A DNA stretch of 64,000 nt from Nocardia gamkensis NBRC 108242 (GTDB taxonomy: Bacteria; Actinomycetota; Actinomycetes; Mycobacteriales; Mycobacteriaceae). The notes beneath the pieces were generated by a model. That model ran no database searches and was not told the DNA's origin. It worked only from the letters and a program-made list of their open reading frames with translations. The DNA lies in NCBI RefSeq assembly GCF_001612985.1, contig NZ_BDBM01000003.1:186001-250000 (forward strand), written 5' to 3'. Numbering within the stretch: position 1 is the stretch's first letter; each line of letters opens with the position of its first letter. A program made the translations under genes and the position numbers. Below, in pieces: positions 27,577-36,443 of this stretch.

Positions 27577-27775
27577 GCCGGTCGCGGTCGCGTTCGGTGG
27601 TGATCGTAGTGCGCCGCCCACGCACGACCCCGTCGATCCCGGCCAGCCGCATCAGCCGCGCGACCTGGTCGCGGCCCAAGTTGTGGCCGGCGCGGCAGGC
27701 AGCGCGCCAGAGTTTGCGCATCCCGTACACGCGCCGGTTGGCCGTCCACAGGTCGAACCTTCGGCGTTCTCCACC
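27540..27775 (-). pseudogene. IS3-family transposase OrfB N-terminal fragment
   Basis: Minus-strand frame reads NRRVYGMRKLWRAACRAGHN, LGRDQVARLMRLAGIDGVVR and TERDRDRPARHPDLAG, the HTH_21 region of IS3 OrfB (YGxRKLWRAxRR...VARLMRxAGIxG). The catalytic core is missing. Confidence 0.8.
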
Positions 27776-27799
27776 GCCCAGGTGCGTTTGGGCCACTGC

Positions 27800-27934
27800 C
27801 GGGCCCAGGCCAGCAGCTTCCGATAGCCAGGGAAGCTGGCATCGATATGGATCGAGCCGGTCGGAGTTCGTCGCGGGGTCGACAGTGGTGGCGGTGTGGG
27901 TGGACTTGTGCGGATCGACGCCGATCAGCATCAT
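27800..27934 (-). pseudogene. IS110-family transposase N-terminal fragment
   Basis: The start of an IS110 DEDD transposase is visible: MMLIGVDPHKSTHTATTVDP, with the first catalytic Asp. Similarity ends within 30 codons, where the frame runs into the IS3 fragment. Confidence 0.7.
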
Positions 27935-28097
27935 CTCGGTTCCTCGTCTTTGCCGGGTGGGGAATCCCCGGCCGACATGTCGACTTCAAGAACCTCTCGC
28001 AGCAGCTTGTCGTCACACCTCTGTCGAGTCAGACCGTGAACGGAGACCGAGCAGGTGGACACATCACGGGCAAGTCAACCGCAAGGCGGCAGACGGT

Positions 28098-29870
28098 TCA
28101 CGAGTCAACCGTCCCGGTCTCCTGCGGCACGCTACGGGGCAGCTGAGCCCGACGTCCAAATTGATGTGATGTCAGTGCACCTGGAGCAATGGCGGGTACC
28201 GCGGGGTGTTCTGGCTGAATCGGTGCGAGCTGTTTGTAAGGCTGTCCTTGGGCTGGCCGCACGTCTTCCTGCCCCTTGTTGGGCCATAGCGACGCCGCTC
28301 GCTCGGCCTGCGCCGCGATCGAAAGCGCGGGATTCACACCGAGATTCGCGGAAATGGCGGCACCGTCGGTGACGTAGAGGGTCGGGTAGTCGTACACCCG
28401 GTGGTACGGATCGATGACGCCGGTCTCGGCACTGTCGCCGATCACCGCACCGCCGAGGAAGTGTGCGGTCAGCGGGACGTTGAACAGCTCGCCCCAGCTG
28501 CCAACGGCGATGCCGCCGACTTTCTCGGCCATCCGCCGGGTCGCCTCGTTGCCGACCGGAATCCAGGTCGGGTTGGGCTCGCCGTGGCCCCGCTTCGAGG
28601 ACATGATCCGGATGCCACCTGGCCCGCGCTTGGTGAACGTGGTGATCGAGTTGTCCAGGTGCTGCATCACCAGGGTGATCACCGTGCGCTCGCTCCACCG
28701 TTTCGGGATGAGCGTATTCAGCAGCAGAGCCGGCCGGGCGCGGCTCTGGCCCAGAAATTGGCGCCACCGCGGTACGTCAGTGCCCTGCGGGCCTGCGCCA
28801 TCGGTCATCAGCGTCTGCAGCATGCCCATCGCGTTGGAGCCCTTGCCATACCGGACCGGTTCAATGTGGGTATCCGGCGTCGGGTGGATCGACGAGGTGA
28901 TGGACACCCCGCGAGTGAGATCCAGATTTGTTGACACCGTGAGGGTTTGAGCGCCTACGATCGACTCGGAGTTGGTGCGGGTCAACATGCCCAGCCGCGC
29001 GGACACGTCACGGAGCCTCCCGGTGTCACGCATCTTGAACAGCAGCCGCTGGGTGTTGTACGTGCCCGCCGCGAGGATCAGGTACTTGGCGGTGAAGGTA
29101 CGCTTGCCGCGCCGCATCCGACCGTTGGTGCGACGGGTGGCCACCTCCCACAGACCGTCGCCGCGCTGCTGGAAGCTGGTCACCGTGGTCAATGGAAGTA
29201 CATGGGCCCCAGCGTGTTCGGCCAGAGCCAGGTAGTTCTTCACCAGGGTGTTCTTGGCGCCGTGCCGGCAGCCGGTCATGCACTCGCCGCATTCGATGCA
29301 GCCGGTACGCGCCGGGCCTGCACCACCGAAGTAGGGGTCCGGCACGGTCTTGCCCGGAGTCTTCTCGCCGTCGGGCCCGAAGAACACGCCGACCGGCGTC
29401 GCGACGAAGGTGTCGCCGCAGCCCATGTCGTCCGCGACCTCCTTGACGATCCGGTCGGCGTCGGTGAACGTCGGGTTCCTGACCACACCGAGCATGCGCT
29501 GTGCCTGCTCATAGTGCGGCATCAGTTCGGCTCGCCAGTCGGTGATGTTCTTCCACTGTGGGTCGTTGAAGAAGGGGTCCGGCGGAATGTACAGCGTGTT
29601 GGCGTAATTCAGGGAACCGCCGCCGACGCCGGCGCCGGCCAGGATCATCACGTTGCGCAGCAGGTGGATCCGCTGGATGCCGTACATGCCGAATTTGGGC
29701 GCCCATAAGAACCGTCGCAAGTCCCACGAGGTCTTGGCGAAGTCGGCGTCGGAATACCGCGGGCCGGCCTCCAAGACTCCGACCCGGTAACCTTTCTCGG
29801 TGAGCCGGAGGGCGCTGACGCTACCTCCGAATCCCGAACCGATAATGAGCACGTCATAGTCAGGCGTCAT
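28098..29870 (-). CDS. GMC-family oxidoreductase, cholesterol oxidase-like (ChoD type)
   Basis: 590 residues from the ATG at 29870 (MTPDYDV), directly before the dinucleotide-binding motif VLIIGSGFGGSVSALRL. Further GMC marks are ILAGAGVGGGSLNYANTLY, the C-x2-C-x3-C run GCIECGECMTGCRHGAKNT, YLILAAGTYNTQRLL, and the C-terminal FLGGAVIGDSAETGVIDPYH with LYVTDGAAISANLGVNPALS. This matches the mycobacterial ChoD group annotated as cholesterol oxidase, though members often act on other sterols or alcohols. The frame stays open into a truncated aldehyde dehydrogenase upstream, giving a 721-codon ORF; the boundary is set at 29870 because the family starts there. It clusters with lipid-oxidation genes on the same strand. 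Confidence 0.85.
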   Translation of the reverse strand: MTPDYDVLIIGSGFGGSVSALRLTEKGYRVGVLEAGPRYSDADFAKTSWDLRRFLWAPKFGMYGIQRIHLLRNVMILAGAGVGGGSLNYANTLYIPPDPFFNDPQWKNITDWRAELMPHYEQAQRMLGVVRNPTFTDADRIVKEVADDMGCGDTFVATPVGVFFGPDGEKTPGKTVPDPYFGGAGPARTGCIECGECMTGCRHGAKNTLVKNYLALAEHAGAHVLPLTTVTSFQQRGDGLWEVATRRTNGRMRRGKRTFTAKYLILAAGTYNTQRLLFKMRDTGRLRDVSARLGMLTRTNSESIVGAQTLTVSTNLDLTRGVSITSSIHPTPDTHIEPVRYGKGSNAMGMLQTLMTDGAGPQGTDVPRWRQFLGQSRARPALLLNTLIPKRWSERTVITLVMQHLDNSITTFTKRGPGGIRIMSSKRGHGEPNPTWIPVGNEATRRMAEKVGGIAVGSWGELFNVPLTAHFLGGAVIGDSAETGVIDPYHRVYDYPTLYVTDGAAISANLGVNPALSIAAQAERAASLWPNKGQEDVRPAQGQPYKQLAPIQPEHPAVPAIAPGALTSHQFGRRAQLPRSVPQETGTVDS

Positions 29871-29929
29871 GGCGGCTTTCCTAACAATCAGTCGACGGTG
29901 GTGAGAATGGCGTGCGGCACGGCAGCAGC

Positions 29930-30395
29930 ACGCAGGGCACGAGATCCTCCGCACTTGTCGGCGAGATGCCCGGGGGGTGGCCGCCCATACGCTGGCATTT
30001 AGGCCATACTCGGTGTCGTTGGCCCGCTCGACGACCTCGTCGACGCCTGCGACCGGGTAGACCGAGACGAGCGGTCCGAAGGTCTCGTCGCGGTAGCATT
30101 CGGCGTCGGCGGGAACGTCGGTGAGCACGGTCGGCTCGTAGAACAACGGGCCGAGGTCGGGGCGGACCTTGCCGCCGACGATCACGGTGGCACCCTTGGC
30201 CACGGCGTCGTCGACGTGACGAGCCACGGCTTTGACCTGCTCCTCCGATATGAGGCTACCCATCTCGATGCCGAATTCGTAGTCAGCACCGCTTTCCGGT
30301 GAACGCTTCTATCACCGGTCGGGTCGGACGAGTGACTGCGTCCGGGATGGCGATCAGGTCGGCGAGCCGCATGAACGTGGCGGTGGACGGAGCAG
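29930..30395 (-). pseudogene. Aldehyde dehydrogenase (GabD2-like) with large internal and 3' deletions
   Basis: The 5' scrap from about 30395 (MRLADLIAIPD, TRPVIEAFTGKRC) resembles the start of GabD2-type succinate-semialdehyde dehydrogenases. It stops, and about 15 bp on the sequence resumes far downstream in the protein with FGIEMGSLISEEQVKAVARH, GATVIVGGKVRPDLGP, FYEPTVLTDVP and ECYRDETFGPLVSVY. The Cys/Glu active-site portion and the C-terminus are missing. The remaining frame reads on into the GMC oxidase. A dead gene. Confidence 0.75.
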
Positions 30396-30555
30396 GCATA
30401 TGTACCCCCTACGGGCTGGTGGGTTGGCTGTATGCCGAGCGGCTAGGGAATGGGGTGAGGGCGCCGGCCGGGACCAATTGGTTCGCACGGTTCCGGTCAT
30501 TCCTCGGACTTCTGCCATAACCTTCGGCTGGGTGCGCGGCGCCGCGAGACGCGTG

Positions 30556-32301
30556 TCAGCCTTGGTGGGGTCCTTGGTTCATCTCGTAGGTGCCGGACAG
30601 CGCGGCGACACGCTGCCAGATGCGGTCGAACCGCTCCACGTCAGCGACGGGTCTGCCGATTGCTGCCAGAGTGAGCTGCTGCTGAGCCTCGGTGGTGGAG
30701 GGTTTGTCGTGCAATCCGACTGCCGCAGCGTTGAAGTCGCGGACCAGTACGTCGAAAATCTGGTCCACCAGGTCGGCGTCGACGCCGGCGATCTCGGCTT
30801 GTTCCAGGATCAGCTGCCCGTACACGACCAGCGTGAACAGTTCGGTCAGGGCGAGCCCGAAGTCGAGATCGCCCTGCTGGTCGGCATTCGGGGCGGCCTC
30901 GCTGAGCAAAGTGACCAGGGCTTCGGCCTGTGCAGTGAAGCGGGACACGTTCGGGATGGCGGCCGATGCGGCGTATACCGCGCGCCAGTCGTGGAACCGG
31001 ACCGTCGCCAGTCCGCGGGCGGGTCCCTGGCGAAACAGGAACTCGTCGTCGGCGGCATCGAGCCGGGTCGGCACTGACGGATAGGGCTGGGGGTCGAACA
31101 GGTAGGCAGGCATGAATTTCGCGATCAGCGCCAGGTTCACCGCGACCGTGCCCTCGAGTTTAGGCAGCCCGTCGATGTCCATCTTCGCGAGCAGCAGATA
31201 CTGGTCCTTCTCGAACCCCTTGGCGGCCACGACATCCGACAGCAGCCCGATCACCTTCTGCGCCTCGGTGGTCACTTTCATCTTGGTGATCGGGTTGAAC
31301 AGCAGATACCGGCGGTCGCCGGGGTTTGCGGAGCGGAAGTAGTCCACCGCACGGTCGGCGAACAGCCGCATCCCGATGAGTCGGGCGTAGGCGTCGACGA
31401 ACTCGCGGCGCACGTGCGGGAAGTCGGTGACGCGGTGCCCGTATAGAATCCGGTTGTGCGCGTGGGTGATCGTTTCGTACAGGGCGTGGGTCGCCGCGCC
31501 GATCCCACCGAAGCACAGGTTGAACTTGCCGATGTTGACCGTGTTCAGCGCCGCATTGAACGCATCCTGGCCGGTGTGCAGGATGTCCCGCGCGGTGACC
31601 GGGTAATCCTGCAGGGTGAACTCGGCGACGAATATCTGCGACGGGACGATGTTCTTGACCACGTGGAAGTTCGGGTGCCCGGAGTCAGCGTAGAAGAACA
31701 CGTACTGTTCGGGGCCCTCGATTCCGGCCACGCGCCCGAACACCGACACGGTGCTGGCACAGTTGCCGTTGCCGATGTAGTACTTCGACCCACTCGCGCG
31801 AAACCCACCGGCACCGTCGGGGGTCAAGACCATGTCGGTGGAGTAGATGTCGGCGCCGTGTTCCTTCTCCGAGAGGCCGAACGCCGCGACACCGCCATCG
31901 GCAAGGGCGCGCGCCGCCCGGGCGCGAGCGGCGTCGTTGTCGCTCTGCCACACCGGGCCCAGCCCGAGCACGGTGACCTGCCACGGATACCAATAGTTGA
32001 AACCGTAGAAGCCCAGAATCTCCGAAAGCGCCGCCACCCGCGCGGTGTCCCACCGCTTGTCCGGATCGCCGGCGCCGTCCCGCGCCGGGGTCAGGAACTT
32101 CGCGAACAGGCCCTCCTTCGCGACGAACGTCAGAAAATCCGCGTAGAAGACCTTGCCGTGATAGTCCTGGATCAGCCGCTGCTTGCCGCGGTGTTCGAAC
32201 CAGTCGATCGTCGCACGCAGCAGCCGCCGCGTCTGCGGATCGAAATGCTCCGGATCATACTTCACCGGATTGAGCAACAACTCGTCGCATGCTGACATCA
32301 T
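30556..32301 (-). CDS. Acyl-CoA dehydrogenase family protein
   Basis: 581 residues, start preceded by AAAGGA. The acyl-CoA dehydrogenase fold is visible from FAKFLTPARDG, AAFGLSEKEHGADIYSTDM, GFRASGSKYYIGNGNCAS (FAD/substrate-binding middle domain), and the C-terminal ITHAHNRILYGHRVTDFPHV and LIGMRLFADRAVDYF. It is longer than the usual 380-400 residues, with about 170 extra C-terminal residues, as in large mycobacterial/nocardial FadE-like proteins. It would introduce a 2,3-double bond into an acyl-CoA using FAD and electron-transfer flavoprotein. Lies in a minus-strand run of lipid-oxidation genes. Confidence 0.82.
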   Translation of the reverse strand: MMSACDELLLNPVKYDPEHFDPQTRRLLRATIDWFEHRGKQRLIQDYHGKVFYADFLTFVAKEGLFAKFLTPARDGAGDPDKRWDTARVAALSEILGFYGFNYWYPWQVTVLGLGPVWQSDNDAARARAARALADGGVAAFGLSEKEHGADIYSTDMVLTPDGAGGFRASGSKYYIGNGNCASTVSVFGRVAGIEGPEQYVFFYADSGHPNFHVVKNIVPSQIFVAEFTLQDYPVTARDILHTGQDAFNAALNTVNIGKFNLCFGGIGAATHALYETITHAHNRILYGHRVTDFPHVRREFVDAYARLIGMRLFADRAVDYFRSANPGDRRYLLFNPITKMKVTTEAQKVIGLLSDVVAAKGFEKDQYLLLAKMDIDGLPKLEGTVAVNLALIAKFMPAYLFDPQPYPSVPTRLDAADDEFLFRQGPARGLATVRFHDWRAVYAASAAIPNVSRFTAQAEALVTLLSEAAPNADQQGDLDFGLALTELFTLVVYGQLILEQAEIAGVDADLVDQIFDVLVRDFNAAAVGLHDKPSTTEAQQQLTLAAIGRPVADVERFDRIWQRVAALSGTYEMNQGPHQG

Positions 32302-32349
32302 CAGTGTGTCCTTTCACGTCGTAATCGAAACTCATGGAAACCTTTTCTT

Positions 32350-32430
32350 TCAGGACCGCGTTCGGTCGACCGAGGTCATCCGGTCGTCGGCGGGATCGAA
32401 CCGATGGGTCTCGCGACGGTAGGCGGTCAT
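32350..32430 (-). CDS. Possible 26-residue small protein
   Basis: ATG at 32430 opens a short frame (MTAYRRETHRFDPADDRMTS...) in the gap between the aldehyde and acyl-CoA dehydrogenase genes, on the same strand. It begins eight bases after another short frame ends. No family recognised; reported only because the arrangement is orderly. Confidence 0.25.
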   Translation of the reverse strand: MTAYRRETHRFDPADDRMTSVDRTRS

Positions 32431-32437
32431 CGTGCTT

Positions 32438-32551
32438 TCACTTTTGTCGCCTGTTCCGCACACGCCCAGCGACTTCTACCGCTGCGGGTATCAGGAGCGG
32501 AGACAGCACCAGCCCGAACAGCGGCGCGAGGATTTTCACCAGTTCGAGCAC
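32438..32551 (-). CDS. Possible 37-residue single-span membrane peptide
   Basis: A short frame from a GTG at 32551 reads VLELVKILAPLFGLVLSPLL, then IPAAVEVAGRVRNRRQK: one hydrophobic helix followed by a positive tail. Upstream codons to an in-frame stop add a Gly-rich lead without a better start. It may be a real micropeptide or the end of a lost membrane protein gene. Confidence 0.3.
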   Translation of the reverse strand: MLELVKILAPLFGLVLSPLLIPAAVEVAGRVRNRRQK

Positions 32552-32756
32552 GAACGAACCCCCGGTTCCAGGGCCACCGCTGTCGGCCCGACCATACTGA
32601 CGTAATCAACACGCACGATCACATGCTCCGAAGACGAAACTGATTGAACTGTCGTAAGCGCCTGTACCGACTGTCCGATCTCGTTGATGAACAACGTCGA
32701 AGTCGTGTCGGAATCTCGGACAATCCTTCCCAGCTGCGAATTTTCAAGGCAAGTAA

Positions 32757-34160
32757 CTAGAAGATCTTGCGCAGTATTTGCAGCGTCCGCTCGCTGTACG
32801 GGGGATATATCAACTGCAGATCCGGATGGAAGGTCCTGCGCAACACCGCTTTCCGGTGACTGAGCGCTTCGAAGCCCCACTGGCCGTGGTACGCGCCCAT
32901 ACCACTGGCGCCGACACCGCCGAACGGCAACTGCGGCACCAGGCAGTGCATGGCGACATGGTTGATCACCGCACCGCCGGACGGGATCTCGTCCACCAGG
33001 CGCTCGCCCACCACCGTCGATTTCGTAAAGTAGTACCCCGCAAGCGGTTTCGGTCGCGAGTTCACGAACGAGATCGCACCGTCGAGGCTTTCGTACGACA
33101 GCACCGGCAGGATAGGTCCGAAGATCTCCTCCTGCATAACCGCATCAGCGGGATCCGGATCGACGATCACGGTCGGCTCGATCGACAACGACGCCTCGCT
33201 GACCCGTCCACCCAGCACGATCGTGCCACGCGTCTGCGCGAGATAGGCCACCAGTCGAGCGAATTGGCGCTCGTTGACGATCCGGCGGCCGTCTGCGTTG
33301 CCCTCCCGCTCGAACAGCTCGATCGCCGAGACAACCTTGTCCACCAGCCGATCCCGGATACGGTGATCGGCCAGCACGTAGTCGGGCGCGATGCACGTCT
33401 GCCCCGAGTTCCCGCACTTGATCCAGGCGATCCGGCGGGCCGCGACATCCAGGTCGGCGTCGGCGGTCACGATCACCGGGCTTTTACCGCCGAGTTCCAG
33501 GGTCACCGGTGTCAGCGTCGGCGCGGCCGCAGCCATGATCTTCTTTCCGATTTCGGTGCCGCCGGTGAACAGTACGTGGTCGAAACCCTGCGCCAGCAAC
33601 TCTTGGGTGACCGGGGCGTCGCCCTCAACCACGACGACCGCCTCGGAGTCCAGATACTCCGGAACCAGCCGAGCCAGCAGGGCCGACGTGACCGGCGCCA
33701 GCTCGGACGGCTTGAGCACCGCGCAGTTGCCTGCGGCGAGTGCCGCCACCAGCGGCGAAAGAGTCAGGTAAACCGGATAATTCCACGCGCCGATGACCAG
33801 AACGACGCCGAGCGGCTCGTACTGCACCCAGGCCGAACCCGGACGCTGCACCAGCGGCAACGGCTGCCGACGCCGACGCATCCACCGGCGCAAGTGTTTC
33901 AGAGCGAACACGGCCTCACCCCTGGTTGTCGATATATCGCCGAACCAGGTTTCGGCCCTGCTGCGTCCGAGATCATCAGCCAGCGCGGCCGCGATCTGAT
34001 CCTCCTGCTCATCCAGCAGCCGGATCACGTTCCGGAGTTGCTCCTCACGCCAAGCGCGGTCTCGAGTCCGGCCCGAGGCGAACTCGCGGCGAACCCGTAT
34101 CACCACATCGGGGATGTCGGGCAAATTGGAGACCGCTGGTGCGGTAGTCGGTGTAGACAT
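32757..34160 (-). CDS. Aldehyde dehydrogenase, fatty aldehyde (ALDH3) type
   Basis: 467 residues. PLGVVLVIGAWNYPVYLTLS, GNCAVLKPSELAP, the cofactor segment HVLFTGGTEIGKKIM, VTLELGGKSPVIV with the general-base Glu, and the catalytic Cys in CGNSGQTCIAPDYVL are all in place. QEEIFGPILPV and LPFGGVGASGMGAYHG close the protein. The C-terminal tail past the active site is of the class 3 fatty-aldehyde type. It should oxidise long-chain or terpenoid aldehydes to acids with NAD(P). It sits directly downstream of the desaturase/hydroxylase fusion, so the alcohol or aldehyde produced nearby is a plausible substrate. Confidence 0.9.
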   Translation of the reverse strand: MSTPTTAPAVSNLPDIPDVVIRVRREFASGRTRDRAWREEQLRNVIRLLDEQEDQIAAALADDLGRSRAETWFGDISTTRGEAVFALKHLRRWMRRRRQPLPLVQRPGSAWVQYEPLGVVLVIGAWNYPVYLTLSPLVAALAAGNCAVLKPSELAPVTSALLARLVPEYLDSEAVVVVEGDAPVTQELLAQGFDHVLFTGGTEIGKKIMAAAAPTLTPVTLELGGKSPVIVTADADLDVAARRIAWIKCGNSGQTCIAPDYVLADHRIRDRLVDKVVSAIELFEREGNADGRRIVNERQFARLVAYLAQTRGTIVLGGRVSEASLSIEPTVIVDPDPADAVMQEEIFGPILPVLSYESLDGAISFVNSRPKPLAGYYFTKSTVVGERLVDEIPSGGAVINHVAMHCLVPQLPFGGVGASGMGAYHGQWGFEALSHRKAVLRRTFHPDLQLIYPPYSERTLQILRKIF

Positions 34161-34299
34161 CTCATTACCTCTGAGAAGTTCCGTCGCGTCTCCGGCGACG
34201 GAATCAGGCCGTGTTCAAGTAGGAGTTCCGTGCCTGCGGCGCTGGCACGAAAGTGTTTGTCGTGCAAAGTGCGTCGTTGACCGGAATGAGTGAGGTCCC

Positions 34300-36309
34300 T
34301 CAGCTGTCGTAGTCGACTGCGACCGTTGGGGTGGTGGGATGGGATTGACAGGTCAGGATGAAACCGGCCTCGACCTCGGCTGTGGCGAGTGCGAAATTCT
34401 GCTCCATCGATACCGATCCTGCGGTGATTCTGGCTTTGCACGTGCCACACGCGCCGCCGAGACAGGCATACGGCGCATCGATGTTGTTCTTCAGCGCGGA
34501 TTCGAGAACGGTCTCACCCGCGCCGAGTTCCACGGTGTGATCCGCGCCGGACAGGGTGATGGTCACTTCGGAGTTGCGGAAGTCATCGACGTGTGTGTGC
34601 CGGTTCGTGGCGCGGAACAGCTCGAGGTTTATCCGCTCGGTCGGCACCCCTACGGATGCGAGGTCATCGCGCATTATCGTGACGAGATCGTGCGGGCCGC
34701 ACAGGAACCACCGGTCGATCGAAGTGAGGTCGCTGGCGAGCAGCCGCTGAACCATCGTCGAGTCGATACGGCCACGAAGAGAGACGGGGTGGCGCGCCTC
34801 GGCGGAGCGGATGTGGACGATGCGTAACCGGTCGGCATATCGAGATTCGAGCTCATCGAGTTCGGTGGCGAACATGGTCGACTCTGCGGTTCGGTTGCCG
34901 TAGAAGAGGGTGAAGCGGCTCTCGGTCTCGATGTCCATCGTGGTGCGCATGATCGACAGGATGGGCGTGATGCCGCTGCCTGCCGCTACCGCGACATAAT
35001 CGCGCCGGGCGAGTGGATCGAGGGGTGCGCCGAAGCTACCCGTGGGTGTCATCAGCTCCAGGACGTCACCGGCTCGCAGCGTTTCGACCGCGAAACTCGA
35101 GAAAATCCCACCCGCGATGTGCCGCACCCCGATCGCCAGATCTCCCGAGGTGGCCGAGGTGCAGATCGAGTAGTTTCGCCGCACCTCCTGCCCACCGATG
35201 CGGTGTCGAACGGTCAGATGTTGGCCCGCCTGGAATTGGAACTGGTCGCGAAGGTAATCGGGAACGTCGAAAGTCACTTTGACGCTGTCGGGAGTCAGGG
35301 GCTCGACGCTTTTGACAGGGATCGGGTGGGTGCTGGCATGGCGAGCGGCGGAGGAACGCGGCATTCGGACCGGGAGCAGTGCGGCTAGTTTGCCGTTGAG
35401 GCGTTTCCACTCGCGGTACTGCGCGGCGTCGAGCTGCTGCCCGAAGACGGTGCTTACCGCCGAGTCGCGCTCGAGGTACGCCTCCTCATTGCGTCGCCAA
35501 GCCGCGACATAGCGGTAGAAGGGGATGGAGGGGTGCAAGTGGTGGACAAGATGGTAGTTCTGCGACAACAGCAGGGGAGTCAGGATCCACTCCGAGCCGA
35601 CGCGGTTGCGGGTTGCGCGATAGCGGTTCTCGCGTTGCGTGTCCTCCAGGTCGTGATGGGGTAGCCAGTCGAACCACCACGCGAGCACGAACATCGCCAC
35701 CCGCCCGGGAACCAGGTAGATCACCGCGAGCGTCCACAGATGTCCGGTGAGCGCGGCCGCCACGATGACCGTCAGGGAGAAGGTCATCAACGCCGCCGTT
35801 TCGAAAACCTCGGCGCGTGGTCGCCGGCGCAGGTTACGCACCAAGAAACCGATATATGGCAGGTCCATTGCCGGGAAGCGGATAGGCAGCTGCCACCAGG
35901 GCGCGGCGCTGACGAAGTGATCGGGATCGAACTCACCGTCATTGGTGTTGCGGTGGTGCTCGATATGGATGAACGCGAACGACTTGAATGAGATCAGAGG
36001 CGAGACGAAAAACATTGCCACGCGACCGAAGGCGACGTTCACCCAGCGACGGGAGCTGATCGAGTAATGCGAGGCGTCGTGCAACACGGTGAACAGGACG
36101 AAGATTGCCGCGGAGCTCGCGGCGATGGTGGCGATCGCAGGCAAAACGTCGGTGAGCGCGGCCCAGGTCGACGCGCCGAAAACCGCAAGAGCACCTGTGA
36201 AGATGCCGACTATCGGCCAGGACAGCGTAGGAACCCGCTCGCCCGGATCAGGCAAGGCGTGCTGCGAGGCGGCTGCTGGGGGTTGGGGGTCTCGAGTCGC
36301 CGTCGACAT
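34300..36309 (-). CDS. Three-domain fusion: membrane fatty-acid desaturase/hydroxylase, FAD reductase, [2Fe-2S] ferredoxin
   Basis: 669 residues. The N-terminal half is a membrane di-iron enzyme with three His boxes: HDASH (77-81), HIEHH (115-119) and HHLHP near 260, separated by hydrophobic spans. A ferredoxin-reductase module follows, with FAD motif RRNYSICTS, NAD motif AAGSGITPILSIM and CGPHD. The C-terminal plant-type [2Fe-2S] domain has CLGGACGTC (C-x4-C-x2-C) and a last Cys in LTCQSH. Electron supply and oxygenase are thus on one chain, a self-sufficient design. Substrate is likely a fatty acyl chain, alkane or carotenoid-like lipid; the HDASH box also occurs in beta-carotene hydroxylase relatives. 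Confidence 0.88.
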   Translation of the reverse strand: MSTATRDPQPPAAASQHALPDPGERVPTLSWPIVGIFTGALAVFGASTWAALTDVLPAIATIAASSAAIFVLFTVLHDASHYSISSRRWVNVAFGRVAMFFVSPLISFKSFAFIHIEHHRNTNDGEFDPDHFVSAAPWWQLPIRFPAMDLPYIGFLVRNLRRRPRAEVFETAALMTFSLTVIVAAALTGHLWTLAVIYLVPGRVAMFVLAWWFDWLPHHDLEDTQRENRYRATRNRVGSEWILTPLLLSQNYHLVHHLHPSIPFYRYVAAWRRNEEAYLERDSAVSTVFGQQLDAAQYREWKRLNGKLAALLPVRMPRSSAARHASTHPIPVKSVEPLTPDSVKVTFDVPDYLRDQFQFQAGQHLTVRHRIGGQEVRRNYSICTSATSGDLAIGVRHIAGGIFSSFAVETLRAGDVLELMTPTGSFGAPLDPLARRDYVAVAAGSGITPILSIMRTTMDIETESRFTLFYGNRTAESTMFATELDELESRYADRLRIVHIRSAEARHPVSLRGRIDSTMVQRLLASDLTSIDRWFLCGPHDLVTIMRDDLASVGVPTERINLELFRATNRHTHVDDFRNSEVTITLSGADHTVELGAGETVLESALKNNIDAPYACLGGACGTCKARITAGSVSMEQNFALATAEVEAGFILTCQSHPTTPTVAVDYDS

Positions 36310-36443
36310 CGGACTCCTCCTTCGCGCTTCGGGATGAGATGCCTCACAACCTATAAACGGCCGCTATCGGTCAACAAGGCCATCTCAGCCCTCTCCGGTG
36401 TGCTGCAAGCACATTCCGACGCGCTTGGGCTCCGTCAGTGCGG

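Noticed and set aside
28098..30263. A single 721-residue ALDH-GMC oxidase fusion protein
   Set aside because: The ALDH part lacks its active site and the linker is unrelated to either family; the GMC family starts exactly at the ATG at 29870.
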